A stretch of DNA of 64,000 bases from Staphylococcus simiae (GTDB taxonomy: Bacteria > Bacillota > Bacilli > Staphylococcales > Staphylococcaceae). The notes below the pieces were generated by a model. It saw nothing but the letters and a program-made list of their open reading frames with translations. It ran no database searches and had not been told where the DNA came from. This document shows positions 9,468 to 18,439 of this stretch, piece by piece. Where the stretch lies: the NCBI RefSeq assembly GCF_017357005.1, contig NZ_CP071589.1, positions 992,001 to 1,056,000 of the forward strand, given 5' to 3'. Made by a program: the position numbers and the translations under genes. Numbering within the stretch: the first letter of the stretch is position 1; each line of letters opens with the position of its first letter.

Positions 9468-9890
9468 ATGAATAGAAAAACAGAAAAAATAATAACATGG
9501 ATAGCGAATAGCTTAAGTTTGCTTTATTTTCTAATGATGCTAGTTTCATTTATTGCCCTGCGAAATAATCAATCTTCTGTATATAGCACGATTACTAAAG
9601 AACTAAACCAAACAAAAAATAGTATGTCACCAGAAATGTTAAGTGCTACTATAGGTATCTATGCTTTTTTAATATTATTTGCCTCAATCTATGCTTGTTT
9701 TAGTATTGTCTGTTTTAAAGAGCGTAAGATATTGGCAATAATATTATTAGCTATTGCATCAATGATTGGCTTAGTATCTTTTAACTTGGTTGCAGCAGTA
9801 CTATGGTTAATCGTATTATTTATGTTAGCTTTCAAACAAGATAAAAAAACGACGCAATCGGTTAATGACGAATACATTTATACAAAATAA
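9468..9890 (+). CDS. small membrane protein, DUF4064-like
   Basis: 140 residues with four predicted helices: one at about 12-32, then, after a roughly 40-residue loop rich in Ser/Thr/Asn, three more at about 62-82, 88-105 and 107-122. The short basic tail is KQDKKTTQSV. It opens RKTEKIITWIANSLSLLYFL, similar in layout to the N-terminal domain of the gene at 6131 (LTEKVLGWLSWVMLLV) but without the long tail. RBS AAAGGAG precedes the ATG. Function unknown. Confidence 0.8.
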   Translation: MNRKTEKIITWIANSLSLLYFLMMLVSFIALRNNQSSVYSTITKELNQTKNSMSPEMLSATIGIYAFLILFASIYACFSIVCFKERKILAIILLAIASMIGLVSFNLVAAVLWLIVLFMLAFKQDKKTTQSVNDEYIYTK

Positions 9891-9953
9891 TAAAGCATAA
9901 CAAATACTATATATTTAAATGTAAACTATGATTAATATATTAACTAAAACACA

Positions 9954-9995
9954 AGAAAACCAACCGAGCTAATTTAATATCGGTTGGTTTTCTTT
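9954..9995. terminator. bidirectional terminator
   Basis: 13-bp stem GAAAACCAACCGA with TCGGTTGGTTTTC, between the converging genes at 9468 (+) and mntH (-). A-rich on one side and T-rich on the other. Confidence 0.88.
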
Positions 9996-10029
9996 ACTTA
10001 AATAATAATGAATTTTGCGTAGTAAAACT

Positions 10030-11379
10030 TTATAATTCTTGGAACGTTTGAATGATTAAATATACGTTTAAAATACTTAGTATAATGATTAAACTCCAAG
10101 AAATAATATTAACCCATGTTTTATTTATAAATGGTCCCATTAAATTTTTATTACTTGTAGCTAATTGTAAGGGTATTAAAGAAAATGGTAATGCAATACT
10201 TAAAAATACTTGGGAAAATACAAGTAATTGTTCAATTTTTTCAGCATTACCTTTAAAAATAATCAGACATATAATAACAGGTGTTACTGCAATTGCACGT
10301 GTAATTAGTCTTCTTAACCAATTTGGAATGTGTAAATTTATAAAACCTTCCATAACAATTTGACCAGATAACGTACCAGTGATAGTAGAATTTTGACCAG
10401 AGGCCAATAAAGCTACTGCAAATAAAGTACTCATCACAGCACCCATAGTTGCACCTAACACAGGTTCAGTTTTTAAAGCGTGATATAAGTCGTAAAAACC
10501 ACCTAAGTCATCAGTTTTAGAACCAAAGAATAATGAAGCACCTAAAACTAATAACAAACAGTTAACAACAAAGGCAATTGACAATTGAATATTTGAATCA
10601 ATTGTAGCAAATTTTATTGCTTGAGCTTTTTCTTTATTGCTATGTCTAGAATAAGTTCTAGATTGTACAATTGAAGAATGTAAATATAGATTGTGTGGCA
10701 TGATTGTCGCACCAATAATGCCTAAAGCAATGTACAATATACCATTATTAGTTACAATTTCTTTATGTGGTATAAAACCATTTAATACTTCAGTTAATTG
10801 TGGTGAAGAAATATAAACTTCAAATATAAAGATGAAAAGCACTGTAAAGATTAAAGTACCAACAATAGCTTCAATTTTACGGAAGCCATACTTCATAATA
10901 AATAGTAATAAGAACACATCAAATACAGTAATTAATGCACCAACAATAAGTGGTATATCGAAAAGTAAATTTAATGCGATCGCACTACCAATAACTTCGG
11001 CAATATCAGTAGCAATAATTGCTAGTTCTGCAATAATCCAAAATATAACTGCAACAGGTTTAGATAGATAATGGCGTGTCATTTGTGCTAAATCAAAACC
11101 AGTTGCAATTCCTAATCTAACCGTCATACTTTGTAGTAACATGGCAGATAAACTAGATATAAGAATAACAAACAGTAAGGTATAGCCGTATTGAGCACCA
11201 CCAGACATTGATGTAATCCAATTACCAGGATCCATATAACCTACAGCAACCAATAGTCCTGGACCTAAAAATGATAAAAACTTCTGTTTATTAGAACTCT
11301 GATAATCGAATTCAACAGTATTGTTTATTTCATCTAAACTAAGTTGTTCTTTATTGTTTAAATTTTTATTAACTTTCAT
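10030..11379 (-). CDS. mntH: Nramp-family Mn2+ transporter
   Basis: 449-residue proton-coupled manganese importer with about 11 membrane helices. It carries the two metal-site motifs of the family: DPGNW (in [11 protein letters not shown], about residue 50) and MPHN (in [11 protein letters not shown], about residue 226). RBS GAGGTGA precedes the ATG. The promoter at 11410-11444 has a palindromic MntR-type operator over its -35 box, so repression by Mn-loaded MntR is expected. Position after the pot region matches S. aureus. Confidence 0.96.
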   Translation of the reverse strand: MKVNKNLNNKEQLSLDEINNTVEFDYQSSNKQKFLSFLGPGLLVAVGYMDPGNWITSMSGGAQYGYTLLFVILISSLSAMLLQSMTVRLGIATGFDLAQMTRHYLSKPVAVIFWIIAELAIIATDIAEVIGSAIALNLLFDIPLIVGALITVFDVFLLLFIMKYGFRKIEAIVGTLIFTVLFIFIFEVYISSPQLTEVLNGFIPHKEIVTNNGILYIALGIIGATIMPHNLYLHSSIVQSRTYSRHSNKEKAQAIKFATIDSNIQLSIAFVVNCLLLVLGASLFFGSKTDDLGGFYDLYHALKTEPVLGATMGAVMSTLFAVALLASGQNSTITGTLSGQIVMEGFINLHIPNWLRRLITRAIAVTPVIICLIIFKGNAEKIEQLLVFSQVFLSIALPFSLIPLQLATSNKNLMGPFINKTWVNIISWSLIIILSILNVYLIIQTFQEL

Positions 11380-11409
11380 TATGATTCACCTCAATTACTT
11401 ATGAAAAAT

Positions 11410-11444
11410 ATATTAACCTAATAAAATGTTTAGGTCAACCTAAA
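11410..11444 (-). promoter_or_regulatory. mntH promoter with MntR-type operator
   Basis: Read on the minus strand: -35 TTGACC (11438-11433), a 17-base spacer, and -10 TAATAT (11415-11410). The palindrome TTTAGGTCAACCTAAA (11429-11444) covers the -35. It has the TTTAGGT/ACCTAAA half sites expected for MntR of the DtxR family in staphylococci. Confidence 0.85.
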
Positions 11445-11462
11445 ATTTATATAATATAATTA

Positions 11463-11496
11463 AAGACCTGAAACAAATGAAGCTTCAGGTCAACAA
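11463..11496 (-). terminator. terminator of the UPF0637 gene
   Basis: On the minus strand GACCTGAAGC and its partner flank a short loop (GACCTGAA...TTCAGGTC) and are followed by TTTAATT. It lies directly after the stop at 11499. The T run is short. Confidence 0.7.
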
Positions 11497-11498
11497 AA

Positions 11499-12113
11499 TT
11501 AAGCAGTATAAAATTTTAAGAAATGATTAAATGTGTCATCTAAGAAAGCTAAAAAAGCTTTATCACTTTTTAAATGTTCATCTTTGGGAGTAATATAACG
11601 TGCAACAAAGAACTCACCTTTTTTAACATTAATGGCACGTTGAATAGCTTCATTTAATTGTTCATCTGATAAATCTTTAATCAATGGCTTATCAGGTTTC
11701 ATATGATCTAAACAAATACTATAATCCTCTGGTAATTGTTTAATATCATCAAAATGTTTTTCGAAAATTTTGGCTTGTTGTGCTTTATCTTTTGCTTCAT
11801 GCATAATACCAAACATGACAAATAAATGATCTCTAAACAAACCAATTTGAAAGTGTGGTAACATTTTATAACCACGTTTATTAGGAGCGAAAGCAACCCA
11901 AGTATCTTTAGGAGGATTGACACTTCTACGTGCATGTTTGGCAACATGTGGATAAAATGTTTCTCCTGTTTGGCTTGTGAAAAAATCGCTATAATAATCG
12001 CCAAGTTGATTTAATTGAGGTCTAATATATTCATTTAATGCTTCCATTCTAGCATCAAGACCTTCAACATCAAAGGCTTTAAAATCTTTAGGTGAAAATG
12101 TATATTTTGTCAT
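11499..12113 (-). CDS. UPF0637 (DUF1054, YktB-like) protein
   Basis: 204-residue soluble protein. Conserved family pieces are [20 protein letters not shown] at the N-terminus, [20 protein letters not shown] near residue 53, and [18 protein letters not shown] near 85. No catalytic function is established. RBS GGAGGTAAATT lies before the ATG. It reads in the same direction as mntH, but mntH has its own promoter in between. Confidence 0.88.
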   Translation of the reverse strand: MTKYTFSPKDFKAFDVEGLDARMEALNEYIRPQLNQLGDYYSDFFTSQTGETFYPHVAKHARRSVNPPKDTWVAFAPNKRGYKMLPHFQIGLFRDHLFVMFGIMHEAKDKAQQAKIFEKHFDDIKQLPEDYSICLDHMKPDKPLIKDLSDEQLNEAIQRAINVKKGEFFVARYITPKDEHLKSDKAFLAFLDDTFNHFLKFYTA

Positions 12114-12261
12114 AATTTACCTCCAAGTCAATGTTTAAAAATATTGTAGCATATGATAATAACTATAGAAGATTAATACGCTTAACTTTTTATGAAATAA
12201 TTCAAATATGTTAATTTTTAAAAAACTTGATGTATAATGTGTATGAATAGGAGATGATATC

Positions 12262-13086
12262 ATGGCATTATACGAATTCGCTCATGTCTTAATATTGGAA
12301 GCGGGTATTAAAATAAGACAATTAATGGAGCAAGAACTAACTATCGACACGAAATCAAATCCCAATGATTTAGTTACGAATGTGGATAAAGCTACTGAAG
12401 TCTTTATAAATGATATGATTAAGAATACTTATCCAGATCACCAAGTGATAGGTGAAGAAGGGCATGGCCATGATATTAATAGTTATAAAGGTGTAGTATG
12501 GGTTGTTGACCCAATTGATGGAACATTGAATTTTGTTCACCAGCAACAAAATTTTGCAATTTCTATTGGTATATTTGTTGATGGACAAGCATATGCTGGT
12601 TTCGTTTATGATGTAATGAAAGATGAGTTGTACCATGCAAAAGTTGGTGAAGGTGCTTATTGCCAACATCAAAAATTAAAAAAATTAGAAAATACAGTCC
12701 TCAAAACAAGCATTATCGGTATTAATCCTAATTGGTTAACTAAACCTGTTTTAGGACCGATATTTAAAGAAATAGTTAATGATTCACGAAGTGCTAGAGC
12801 ATATGGGAGTGCTGCCCTAGAAATTATTGCTGTTGCAACTGGTCAATTAGCAGCCTATATCACACCTAGATTACAGCCATGGGATTTTGCAGGGGGAATT
12901 ATTATCTTGCAAGAAGTGCAAGGTACAGCAACTAATCTTTTGGGTGAACCATTATTAATTAGTTCACCTAATTCAGTGCTAATTGCTAATCCTAATGTTC
13001 ACCAAGAAATATTAAATGATTATTTATACCCACACTTTAGTACACTAAAATCATTACATGAACATCGCTTTAACAATAAAAAATAA
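12262..13086 (+). CDS. inositol monophosphatase family protein
   Basis: 274-residue Mg2+-dependent phosphatase of the SuhB/IMPase superfamily. Metal-binding motifs in order are GEEGHGHD (near residue 66), WVVDPIDGTLNFVHQ (near 82) and QPWDFAGGIII (near 208). The substrate could be inositol phosphate or another sugar or nucleotide phosphate, and the sequence does not decide this. RBS AGGAGATG is placed well before the ATG. A TATAAT lies at 12233-12238, just upstream. Confidence 0.92.
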   Translation: MALYEFAHVLILEAGIKIRQLMEQELTIDTKSNPNDLVTNVDKATEVFINDMIKNTYPDHQVIGEEGHGHDINSYKGVVWVVDPIDGTLNFVHQQQNFAISIGIFVDGQAYAGFVYDVMKDELYHAKVGEGAYCQHQKLKKLENTVLKTSIIGINPNWLTKPVLGPIFKEIVNDSRSARAYGSAALEIIAVATGQLAAYITPRLQPWDFAGGIIILQEVQGTATNLLGEPLLISSPNSVLIANPNVHQEILNDYLYPHFSTLKSLHEHRFNNKK

Positions 13087-13091
13087 ATTTT

Positions 13092-13141
13092 TAAAAGGGT
13101 ATCAATACTATTTTAAAATAGCATCGATACCCTTTTAACTT
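13092..13141. terminator. bidirectional terminator
   Basis: Stem AAAAGGGTATC(A)A with CGATACCCTTTT between the phosphatase gene and the converging ylaF-like gene. A run of A/T flanks both sides. Confidence 0.88.
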
Positions 13142-13149
13142 GAAATGTT

Positions 13150-13341
13150 TTATAGCCAATCGTTTTTACGATATTTCTTTTTTAAAGAAAATCCAGCTCC
13201 AAATGTTGCAACAAGCAATACAAATGTTAAAATCATCATTGGGACATTTGCTGCACCAAGAGCAAAACTAAATAGTAATAAAAAAGTTACACCTAATATA
13301 GAAAATAGCCAAAAAATCTTTTTAGATTTTTTTTGTTCCAT
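13150..13341 (-). CDS. small membrane protein, YlaF-like (DUF5325)
   Basis: 63 residues: a basic N-terminus (MEQKKSKKIF), two membrane helices, and a basic end (LKKKYRKNDWL). It is divergent from typA, just as ylaF sits beside typA (ylaG) in Bacillus subtilis; that synteny is the main support for the name. RBS GGTGGGG lies 6 bases before the ATG. Function unknown. Confidence 0.78.
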   Translation of the reverse strand: MEQKKSKKIFWLFSILGVTFLLLFSFALGAANVPMMILTFVLLVATFGAGFSLKKKYRKNDWL

Positions 13342-13442
13342 CCAATCCCCACCTTTTGCTTATCATTTCTCAATTATATGATATAATAAAAAAGTTGTAA
13401 TTAAAAGTGGGATTTTACTTAAGAAAGAAGGAAATTAATTTT

Positions 13443-15290
13443 ATGACTAATAAAAGAGAAGACGTACGTAATATAGCAATTATTGCGCACGTTGACCATG
13501 GTAAAACAACTCTAGTAGATGAGTTGTTAAAACAATCTGGTATATTTAGAGAGAACGAACATGTAGACGAAAGAGCAATGGACTCTAACGATATAGAAAG
13601 AGAACGCGGTATTACTATTCTTGCCAAAAATACTGCGGTTGAATATAAAGGAACACGTATTAATATTTTAGATACACCAGGACATGCTGACTTCGGTGGC
13701 GAAGTAGAACGTATTATGAAAATGGTAGACGGTGTTGTTCTAGTTGTCGATGCTTATGAAGGTACAATGCCTCAAACGCGTTTTGTACTTAAAAAGGCTT
13801 TAGAACAAAATTTAAAACCCGTGGTAGTAGTAAATAAAATAGATAAACCGTCTGCACGTCCAGAAGGCGTCGTTGATGAAGTGTTAGACTTATTTATCGA
13901 ACTTGAAGCTAATGATGAACAATTAGAATTTCCAGTAGTTTATGCGTCAGCTGTTAATGGTACTGCGAGCTTAGATGCAGATAAACAAGATGAAAATATG
14001 CAATCTTTATATGAAACAATTATCGATTATGTACCTGCACCTGTTGATAACAGTGATGAACCATTACAATTCCAAGTTGCTCTATTAGACTATAATGACT
14101 ATGTTGGTCGTATTGGTATTGGTCGTGTCTTCAGAGGTAAAATGCGTGTTGGTGATAACGTATCATTAATTAAATTAGACGGTTCCGTTAAGAACTTCCG
14201 TGTTACAAAAATGTTTGGTTACTTCGGTCTTAAACGATTAGAAATTGAAGAAGCGCAAGCAGGTGATTTAATTGCGGTATCAGGAATGGAAGATATTAAC
14301 GTTGGTGAAACAGTTACACCACATGACCATCAAGAAGCATTACCAGTGTTACGTATTGATGAGCCAACGTTAGAAATGACATTTAAAGTTAATAATTCAC
14401 CATTTGCAGGTCGTGAAGGTGATTTTGTTACAGCTCGTCAAATTCAAGAACGTTTAGATCAACAATTAGAAACAGATGTTTCATTAAAAGTTAAACCAAC
14501 TGATTCACCAGATACATGGATAGTAGCTGGTCGTGGTGAATTACATTTATCAATTTTAATTGAAAATATGCGTCGTGAAGGATTTGAATTACAAGTTTCT
14601 AAACCACAAGTTATCTTGAAAGAAATTGATGGTGTAATGTGCGAACCATTTGAACGTGTACAATGTGAAGTTCCTCAAGAGAATTCAGGAGCAGTTATAG
14701 AGTCATTAGGTGCACGTAAAGGTGAAATGGTTGATATGACTACAACTGATAATGGATTAACACGTTTAATCTTTATGGTACCAGCTCGTGGTATGATTGG
14801 TTACACGACTGAATTTATGTCTATGACAAGAGGTTATGGTATTATTAACCATACTTTTGAAGAATTTAGACCACGTATTAAAGCTCAAATCGGTGGACGT
14901 CGTAACGGTGCTTTAATTTCAATGGATCAAGGTTCAGCTAGTACTTACGCGATACTAGGTTTAGAAGACAGAGGGGTAAACTTCATGGAACCTGGTACTG
15001 AAGTATATGAAGGTATGATTGTTGGTGAACATAATCGTGAAAATGACTTAACTGTTAATATCACTAAAACAAAACATCAAACCAACGTTCGTTCTGCTAC
15101 TAAAGACCAAACTCAAACAATGAATCGTCCTCGTATTTTAACTTTAGAAGAAGCATTACAATTTATTAATGATGACGAACTTGTAGAAGTTACGCCACAA
15201 AGTATTCGTTTAAGAAAAACAATCTTAAATAAGAGTGTTCGTGAAAAAGAATCAAAACGTATTAAACAAATGCTACAAGATAACGAATAA
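13443..15290 (+). CDS. typA: ribosome-associated GTPase TypA/BipA
   Basis: 615-residue translational GTPase that acts on the ribosome in subunit assembly and stress or cold growth. G motifs: G1 AHVDHGKTT (about residue 17), G2 region RERGITILAK, G3 DTPGHADFGGEVER, G4 VVNKIDKPSARP. EF-G-like domains II, III and V follow, then the TypA-specific C-terminal domain (GGRRNGALISMDQGSASTYA). The ATG at 13443 (MTNKREDVRNIAI) has AGAAGGAA upstream; an in-frame start at 13407 adds 12 non-conserved residues and is rejected. Confidence 0.96.
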   Translation: MTNKREDVRNIAIIAHVDHGKTTLVDELLKQSGIFRENEHVDERAMDSNDIERERGITILAKNTAVEYKGTRINILDTPGHADFGGEVERIMKMVDGVVLVVDAYEGTMPQTRFVLKKALEQNLKPVVVVNKIDKPSARPEGVVDEVLDLFIELEANDEQLEFPVVYASAVNGTASLDADKQDENMQSLYETIIDYVPAPVDNSDEPLQFQVALLDYNDYVGRIGIGRVFRGKMRVGDNVSLIKLDGSVKNFRVTKMFGYFGLKRLEIEEAQAGDLIAVSGMEDINVGETVTPHDHQEALPVLRIDEPTLEMTFKVNNSPFAGREGDFVTARQIQERLDQQLETDVSLKVKPTDSPDTWIVAGRGELHLSILIENMRREGFELQVSKPQVILKEIDGVMCEPFERVQCEVPQENSGAVIESLGARKGEMVDMTTTDNGLTRLIFMVPARGMIGYTTEFMSMTRGYGIINHTFEEFRPRIKAQIGGRRNGALISMDQGSASTYAILGLEDRGVNFMEPGTEVYEGMIVGEHNRENDLTVNITKTKHQTNVRSATKDQTQTMNRPRILTLEEALQFINDDELVEVTPQSIRLRKTILNKSVREKESKRIKQMLQDNE

Positions 15291-15302
15291 GATAATTAAA
15301 AA

Positions 15303-15341
15303 CGGAGCTAATCTATTAACGTAGGTTAGCTCCGGTTTTTT
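15303..15341. terminator. typA terminator, probably bidirectional
   Basis: Stem GGAGCTAA with TTAGCTCC, followed by GGTTTTTT on the plus strand. A-rich sequence precedes the stem, so it could also serve the minus-strand gene ylaI, whose stop codon abuts it. Confidence 0.85.
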
Positions 15342-15507
15342 AATCTATGTGATTGTATTGTGGACGTTGCTTAGGTGTGTCTAGACGACTCTTACAATCA
15401 TCACACATAAAAGTTCTTATTGGATTATTTTTAAGACGCTTAGCTTCAACAGTTTGTTCATCTATGTATACTTTAGTATCACAAATGATGCATTGAACTT
15501 GTCTCAA
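15340..15507 (-). CDS. zinc-ribbon protein YlaI-like (DUF2197)
   Basis: 55-residue protein starting at a TTG (MRQVQCIICDTKVYIDE). Two Cys pairs, CIIC and CDDC (residues 6-9 and about 36-39), form a likely zinc ribbon. RBS GAGGTGATTT lies 8 bases ahead, and the gene starts one base after the stop of the gene at 15509, so the two are translationally coupled. YlaI sits near ylaF, typA and ylaN in Bacillus as well. Function unknown. Confidence 0.8.
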   Translation of the reverse strand: MRQVQCIICDTKVYIDEQTVEAKRLKNNPIRTFMCDDCKSRLDTPKQRPQYNHID

Positions 15508-15508
15508 T

Positions 15509-15991
15509 TTAAATCACCTCTATGTGAGTAACGTATTTAAATTGATTTGAATAACCGTCCTCTTGGTTATAAATAAAACTATCAACAGCATTATCGCTAT
15601 ATAAGCGTTTACCATCTTTAGCAAATTGGAAAAATAAATATGGTAGCAAATCAATTGGAATATCAATATGCGCTTTTTCATTAGATAGACGAATAATTTT
15701 AGCATCAATATGAGGTTCTGAATGTGTAAAAAATGGTGACATATTGATGACAAATGAATCTTCTAACACAGAACGTTTTCTATACTTAATTTCTGAGTTT
15801 AGAGTTGGTGGATTTGTTTGACCTTCTAAAATCGCTCGATTCCATTCGTGGTTATTATCGAAATCAACTGGTTTAGAACCATCAAAAACACCTTTTTCAA
15901 GGTCTTCGATGCGAACTTTTCTATCATCAAATATCCAAGTTGTACTATCTAAAGTGATAGGGAACTTTACAGCTCCTTTTATTTGTATCAT
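15509..15991 (-). CDS. conserved protein of unknown function
   Basis: 160 residues, soluble, no signal peptide. Opens MIQIKGAVKFPITLDSTTWI and contains DDRKVRIEDLEKGVFDG, which looks like a conserved staphylococcal/bacillar family that I cannot name with confidence. Ribosome binding site AGGGAGTGGG precedes the ATG. First gene of a two-gene unit with the ylaI-like gene, divergent from ylaN. No catalytic motif seen. Confidence 0.8.
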   Translation of the reverse strand: MIQIKGAVKFPITLDSTTWIFDDRKVRIEDLEKGVFDGSKPVDFDNNHEWNRAILEGQTNPPTLNSEIKYRKRSVLEDSFVINMSPFFTHSEPHIDAKIIRLSNEKAHIDIPIDLLPYLFFQFAKDGKRLYSDNAVDSFIYNQEDGYSNQFKYVTHIEVI

Positions 15992-16132
15992 TATCCCACT
16001 CCCTAAAATTTAATCTATGCTTATTTTAACATAAAATAGTCATGTCTCATTTTAAATCTACTTGCTTTTTAATATTTAGTAAGATAGAATTTTAGTTGAG
16101 ACAAGAGATAATGATTAGAGGGGGAGCGTGTC

Positions 16133-16408
16133 ATGACGAAACAATCTACGATGAATAATGCAGCATTAGATCAATTAACAAATGATGCAAATGAAATTTT
16201 GCATTTAATTAAAGTTCAAATGGATAATTTAACTTTACCTTCATGTCCTTTGTATGAAGAAGTTTTAGATACACAAATGTTTGGCCTTCAAAAAGAAGTT
16301 GATTTTGCAGTGAAATTAGGCTTGGTTGACAGAGAAGATGGTAAAAAAATTATGTTACGCCTAGAAAAAGAACTTTCAAAATTACACGAAGCATTTACAA
16401 ATGTTTAA
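16133..16408 (+). CDS. ylaN: YlaN (UPF0358) protein
   Basis: 91-residue mostly helical protein. The string [20 protein letters not shown] and the overall length are typical of the YlaN/UPF0358 family. Work in B. subtilis and S. aureus links YlaN to iron homeostasis through interaction with Fur; that is family knowledge, not seen here. RBS AGAGGGGGAGCG lies before the ATG. Single gene with a terminator at 16497. Confidence 0.9.
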   Translation: MTKQSTMNNAALDQLTNDANEILHLIKVQMDNLTLPSCPLYEEVLDTQMFGLQKEVDFAVKLGLVDREDGKKIMLRLEKELSKLHEAFTNV

Positions 16409-16496
16409 TGTCTTTTATAATGAATGATTTAATAACGACGACATACATATTACGGCTTAATAACAATTAATGTCGTTGAAATAATATCTACTAGTT

Positions 16497-16545
16497 AAAA
16501 AAGTGACTGCGATATCATATATTAATGATATAACAGTCACTTTTA
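16497..16545 (+). terminator. terminator after ylaN; rest of the gap unremarkable
   Basis: AAAAGTGACTG pairs with CAGTCACTTTT around an AT-rich inner stem (ATATCAT with ATGATAT). The remaining 16546-16714 before ftsW is AT-rich, with a weak inverted repeat (GTGATGATA near 16590, TTGTGATAA near 16614), and nothing I can name. Confidence 0.85.
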
Positions 16546-16714
16546 TTAGGTTAAGATACATTGTTATGACATGGTATAAATAAAAAAGTGATGATATTTA
16601 TCATATTATATTTGTGATAACAGCAGGTAAATGTATATAATTAATAGCAGAGATTTTTTACATATTTTAAAATGACAACATTATCTTACAAATTGTAGAA
16701 TTGGATGACTTTAT

Positions 16715-17941
16715 ATGAAGAATTTAAGAGGAATTTTAAGGTATATTGGTAAAACATCAAAATTTATCGATTACCCATTGCTAGTTACATATATTGTTTT
16801 ATGCTTAATAGGCTTAGTCATGGTGTATAGTGCGAGTATGGTACCAGCAACAAAAGGGACATTAACTGGTGGTGTCGAAGTAGCAGGAACATACTTTTAT
16901 AATCGACAACTAGCCTATGTCATTATTAGTTTTATTATCGTCTTTTTTATGGCATTTTTAATGAACGTTAAGTTATTGAGCAATGTCAATGTTCAGAAAT
17001 GGATGATGCTAGGCATTATTGCGTTGTTATTAGCTACTTTAATTGTAGGTAAGGATATTAACGGTTCTAAAAGTTGGATTAATTTAGGCTTTATGAACTT
17101 ACAAGCGTCAGAACTATTAAAAATTGCTATCATTTTATACTTACCATTTATGATTAATAAGAAAATGCCTAGAGTTCAAAATAATTTCAAATTAATACTT
17201 AGACCGTTTCTATTAATTATGATGTGTACTTTCTTAGTACTCTTACAAAAAGACGTAGGTCAAACGTTACTGATTTTAATTATTTTATTCGCTATTATTT
17301 TGTATTCAGGAATAGGTGTTTCTAAAGTATTAAGATATGGCATTCCGACAATTTTAGCGTTTTTAGTAGTATTTATTATTGCGTTACTAGGTGGTTTCTT
17401 ACCAACATATTTAACAGCTCGTTTTAGTACTTTAACGAACCCATTCCAGTATGAATCTGGTACAGGTTATCATATCTCTAACTCTTTATTAGCCATTGGT
17501 AACGGTGGAATTTTTGGTAGAGGACTAGGCAACAGCATTTTAAAATTAGGTTATTTGCCTGAACCTCATACCGACTTTATTTTCGCTGTTATTTGTGAAG
17601 AATTAGGTTTAATTGGTGGTTTATTAGTGATATGTTTAGAATTCTTTATTGTTTATCGAGCATTTCAATTTGCTACTAAAACAACTTCATATTTTTATAA
17701 ATTAGTTTGTGTAGGTATAGCTGCATATATTGGTAGTCAAACGTTCGTCAATTTAGGTGGTATATCAGCAACAATACCATTAACAGGTGTACCATTACCA
17801 TTTATTAGTTATGGTGGTTCGTCAATTATTAGTTTAAGTATCGCATTAGGGCTATTACTAATTGTTGGTAAACAAATTAAAATTGATCAACATAGAAAGA
17901 AACAACAAAAGAAAGTAGATATAAAACGACGATTTAATTAA
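16715..17941 (+). CDS. ftsW: septal peptidoglycan glycosyltransferase FtsW (SEDS family)
   Basis: 408-residue polytopic SEDS protein with about 10 helices that polymerises lipid II at the division site with a partner class B PBP (here probably PBP1, encoded at 60801). Family signatures: NGSKSWINLGFMNLQASELL near residue 117, GRGLGNSILKLGYLPEPHTD near 269, EELGLIGG, and VPLPFISYGGSS near 357. A basic cytoplasmic tail ends it. FtsW is preferred to RodA because of its position beside pyc, as in S. aureus. The RBS is weak (TGGATGA). Confidence 0.9.
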   Translation: MKNLRGILRYIGKTSKFIDYPLLVTYIVLCLIGLVMVYSASMVPATKGTLTGGVEVAGTYFYNRQLAYVIISFIIVFFMAFLMNVKLLSNVNVQKWMMLGIIALLLATLIVGKDINGSKSWINLGFMNLQASELLKIAIILYLPFMINKKMPRVQNNFKLILRPFLLIMMCTFLVLLQKDVGQTLLILIILFAIILYSGIGVSKVLRYGIPTILAFLVVFIIALLGGFLPTYLTARFSTLTNPFQYESGTGYHISNSLLAIGNGGIFGRGLGNSILKLGYLPEPHTDFIFAVICEELGLIGGLLVICLEFFIVYRAFQFATKTTSYFYKLVCVGIAAYIGSQTFVNLGGISATIPLTGVPLPFISYGGSSIISLSIALGLLLIVGKQIKIDQHRKKQQKKVDIKRRFN

Positions 17942-17964
17942 ATAACTAAGTCAAAGTTAAAACT

Positions 17965-18013
17965 TACTCCCTTCAAAGTAAACATTGTAACATGTCTGCT
18001 AGAAGGGAGTTAT
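17965..18013 (+). terminator. terminator after ftsW
   Basis: AACTTACTCCCTTC pairs imperfectly with GAAGGGAGTTAT, followed by ATTTTTA. Confidence 0.8.
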
Positions 18014-18439
18014 ATTTTTATTAATAGAATTAAAGTGATTGTGGTATAGACATTTTGGTATTAAATCTTTGAGTACCTTTATCACAATAATTAAGTTTGC
18101 TGTCAAGATTATGATAGCTCGTTGTATTATTTTTCAATATTAGTTTTTACTTTGCTAACAATATTACAGTTACTTAATATATTACTATGATTTAATAACT
18201 AAATATTATTACTAAAATAAACGTAGATACTAGAAAAGTTTATACACTGATGATAAGATAAAGTTATTGTTATTGATAACTTTATATGATTTTTTATGGT
18301 ATTTTTTAAATTTTAATTTATCATTAAAATAGCTTAATTGATAAATTTAGTATATCTATAGCAAAATATTGAACATTAGGATAAAATTTTATTATCTAAT
18401 TAGTTAGAAAATTCTAATAGTTTAAGGAGTGTATCGCTA
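18014..18439. other. AT-rich gap upstream of pyc
   Basis: 426 bases without a gene. There is one small hairpin at about 18258-18285 (ATAAAGTTAT with ATAACTTTAT) followed at a distance by TTTTTTA. No conserved riboswitch core was recognised. The pyc promoter must lie here, but I cannot place it confidently. Confidence 0.6.

Noticed and set aside
10052..10363. Plus-strand frame opposite mntH
   Set aside because: Antisense shadow; mntH on the minus strand has complete Nramp motifs and promoter.
13407..13442. Longer N-terminus for TypA
   Set aside because: The extra 12 residues are not typical of the family, and the ATG at 13443 has its own ribosome binding site.
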